Source: Methanoregulaceae archaeon (GTDB lineage: Archaea > Halobacteriota > Methanomicrobia > Methanomicrobiales > Methanospirillaceae). From it: a stretch of 5,423 nt of DNA. Position 1 is the stretch's first letter. Every line of letters starts with the position of its first letter. The notes below the pieces were generated by a model. That model did not search any database. It was not told the DNA's origin and saw only the letters and a program-made list of their open reading frames with translations. Both the position numbers and the translations under genes were made by a program. Positions 4,606-5,423 of the stretch are shown here, in pieces. The stretch is from the NCBI GenBank assembly GCA_019695435.1, contig JACTVF010000177.1:1-5423 (forward strand), in the 5' to 3' direction.

Positions 4606-5423
4606 ATGACAGAACCGCAGATCAATCCCTGGTCAAGTACACCCTCGCTTGATGTCGAAAAAATGTTTGCCGAGTTCGGCATCGACCCGATCGAGCCGGT
4701 GCTCAAGGAACTTCCCGAGATCCCGTACTTCATGAGCCGGGGCATCGTGGTCGGACAACGTGATTACCTCCCGATCGCCCGTGCGATCCGGAACCACACG
4801 CCGTTTCATCTTTTAACCGGGTTTATGCCGAGCGGCCACCCGCACCTCGGGCACCTGATGCTCATGCGGGAAATCGTCTGGCATGTGCAGCAGGGCGCAA
4901 ACGGGTATGTGACGATCGCTGACCGTGAAGCCTATGCGGTCAGGGGCCTGTCATGGGAAAAATGCAGGGAGTACGGGAAGGAGTATCTCTCCTGCCTGTT
5001 TGCTCTTGGTTTTGAAGGAGAGACGTACTTCCAGAGTAAAAACGAGCGGCTCAAGGATCTCGCGTTTGAAGCGGCAACGAAGGTCAACTTCTCCGAACTT
5101 ACGGCGATCTACGGATTTACACCAGAAACAGCGCTCGCCCACGCGGACAGCGTGATCACTCAGGTGGCGGACATCCTGTACCCGCAGGTCGACCGGGAAC
5201 CGGCGCCGACGCTTGTCCCGGTGGGGATCGACCAGGACCCCCATATCCGGCTCACCCGGGGTATTGCTCACAAGTTCCGGATGTTCACGGTCGAGGAGCG
5301 CGACGGGTATATCAGCGTGCGTTCGAAGAACGCACCAGATGCAGCACTCGATGCGGTGAAAAAAGCGTTCCCGCACGCGAAGAAATACGAGGGCCACGTG
5401 GATATCAAAGGCGCAGGATGTGC
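4606..5423 (+). CDS. trpS: Tryptophanyl-tRNA synthetase, archaeal type (3' end cut)
   Basis: This enzyme charges tRNA-Trp with tryptophan in the cytoplasm using ATP. The first 272 residues are present; the gene runs off the right edge. It begins MTEPQINPWSSTPSLDVEKM, matching the archaeal (eukaryote-like) TrpRS N-terminus INPW followed by an EFGI segment. The class I signature is PSGHPHLGH, with H80-L-G-H83 as the HIGH motif. The tryptophan-site region includes ITQVADILYPQ and PVGIDQDPHIRLTR (around 202-217). The KMSKS-type motif is not seen and must lie beyond the window; the segment after residue 220 resembles the insertion of the long haloarchaeal-type TrpRS. The ATG at 4606 is the natural family start, though no Shine-Dalgarno sequence precedes it in the 18-base gap after endA. 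Translational coupling or a promoter of its own overlapping the endA stop codon are both possible. Confidence 0.95.
   Translation, partial: MTEPQINPWSSTPSLDVEKMFAEFGIDPIEPVLKELPEIPYFMSRGIVVGQRDYLPIARAIRNHTPFHLLTGFMPSGHPHLGHLMLMREIVWHVQQGANGYVTIADREAYAVRGLSWEKCREYGKEYLSCLFALGFEGETYFQSKNERLKDLAFEAATKVNFSELTAIYGFTPETALAHADSVITQVADILYPQVDREPAPTLVPVGIDQDPHIRLTRGIAHKFRMFTVEERDGYISVRSKNAPDAALDAVKKAFPHAKKYEGHVDIKGAGC

Noticed and set aside
1..5423. Mobile element, CRISPR array, defence or biosynthetic system.
   Set aside because: No transposase, integrase, spaced repeats or terminal inverted repeats are seen, and every confident gene except the surface protein is an ordinary housekeeping or repair type.

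Overview
The window reads as chromosomal DNA of a methanogenic euryarchaeon, most likely a relative of Methanomicrobiales (Methanoregula or Methanosphaerula type). The grounds are an archaeal long-form tRNA-splicing endonuclease, an archaeal-type tryptophanyl-tRNA synthetase, a surface protein with signal peptide, Ser/Thr/Pro-rich stalk and C-terminal membrane anchor, and TATA-box promoters about 27 bases from the start codons. The order-level placement rests on recalled family resemblance, not on a search.

Layout from left to right. Bases 1-550 hold no confident gene. They are visibly richer in A+T than the rest and contain a possible 37-codon ORF with a TATA-like box before it and a hairpin-plus-T-run terminator after it, an inverted repeat, and a second T-run. 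A metallo-beta-lactamase-fold hydrolase of the RNase Z-like class follows on the minus strand (551-1294, possibly starting at 1321 or 1324). It is divergent from a cell-surface protein of unknown function (1424-2314). A T-run probably ends that transcript. Next come deoxyribonuclease IV (2428-3273, all nine metal ligands present), a 300-base intergenic region with two candidate promoters and a GC hairpin, the tRNA-splicing endonuclease endA (3604-4587, probably really starting upstream at 3577), and after 18 bases the start of trpS (4606 to the right edge, cut).

Functionally the right half is nucleic-acid maintenance: repair of abasic sites (Nfo), removal of tRNA introns (EndA) and charging of tRNA-Trp (TrpS). 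EndA and TrpS look co-transcribed and may be linked through the intron that euryarchaeal pre-tRNA-Trp commonly carries. The RNase Z-like enzyme may also act on nucleic acid, but this is not shown. No mobile element, CRISPR array, tRNA gene or defence system was recognised.

The most unusual point is the start of endA. The family's conserved N-terminus extends nine codons upstream of the first standard start codon, to an ACG. That ACG sits at exactly the distance from a TATA box at which the ATG of the surface-protein gene sits from its own. The small ORF in the left intergenic region is the other item worth checking.
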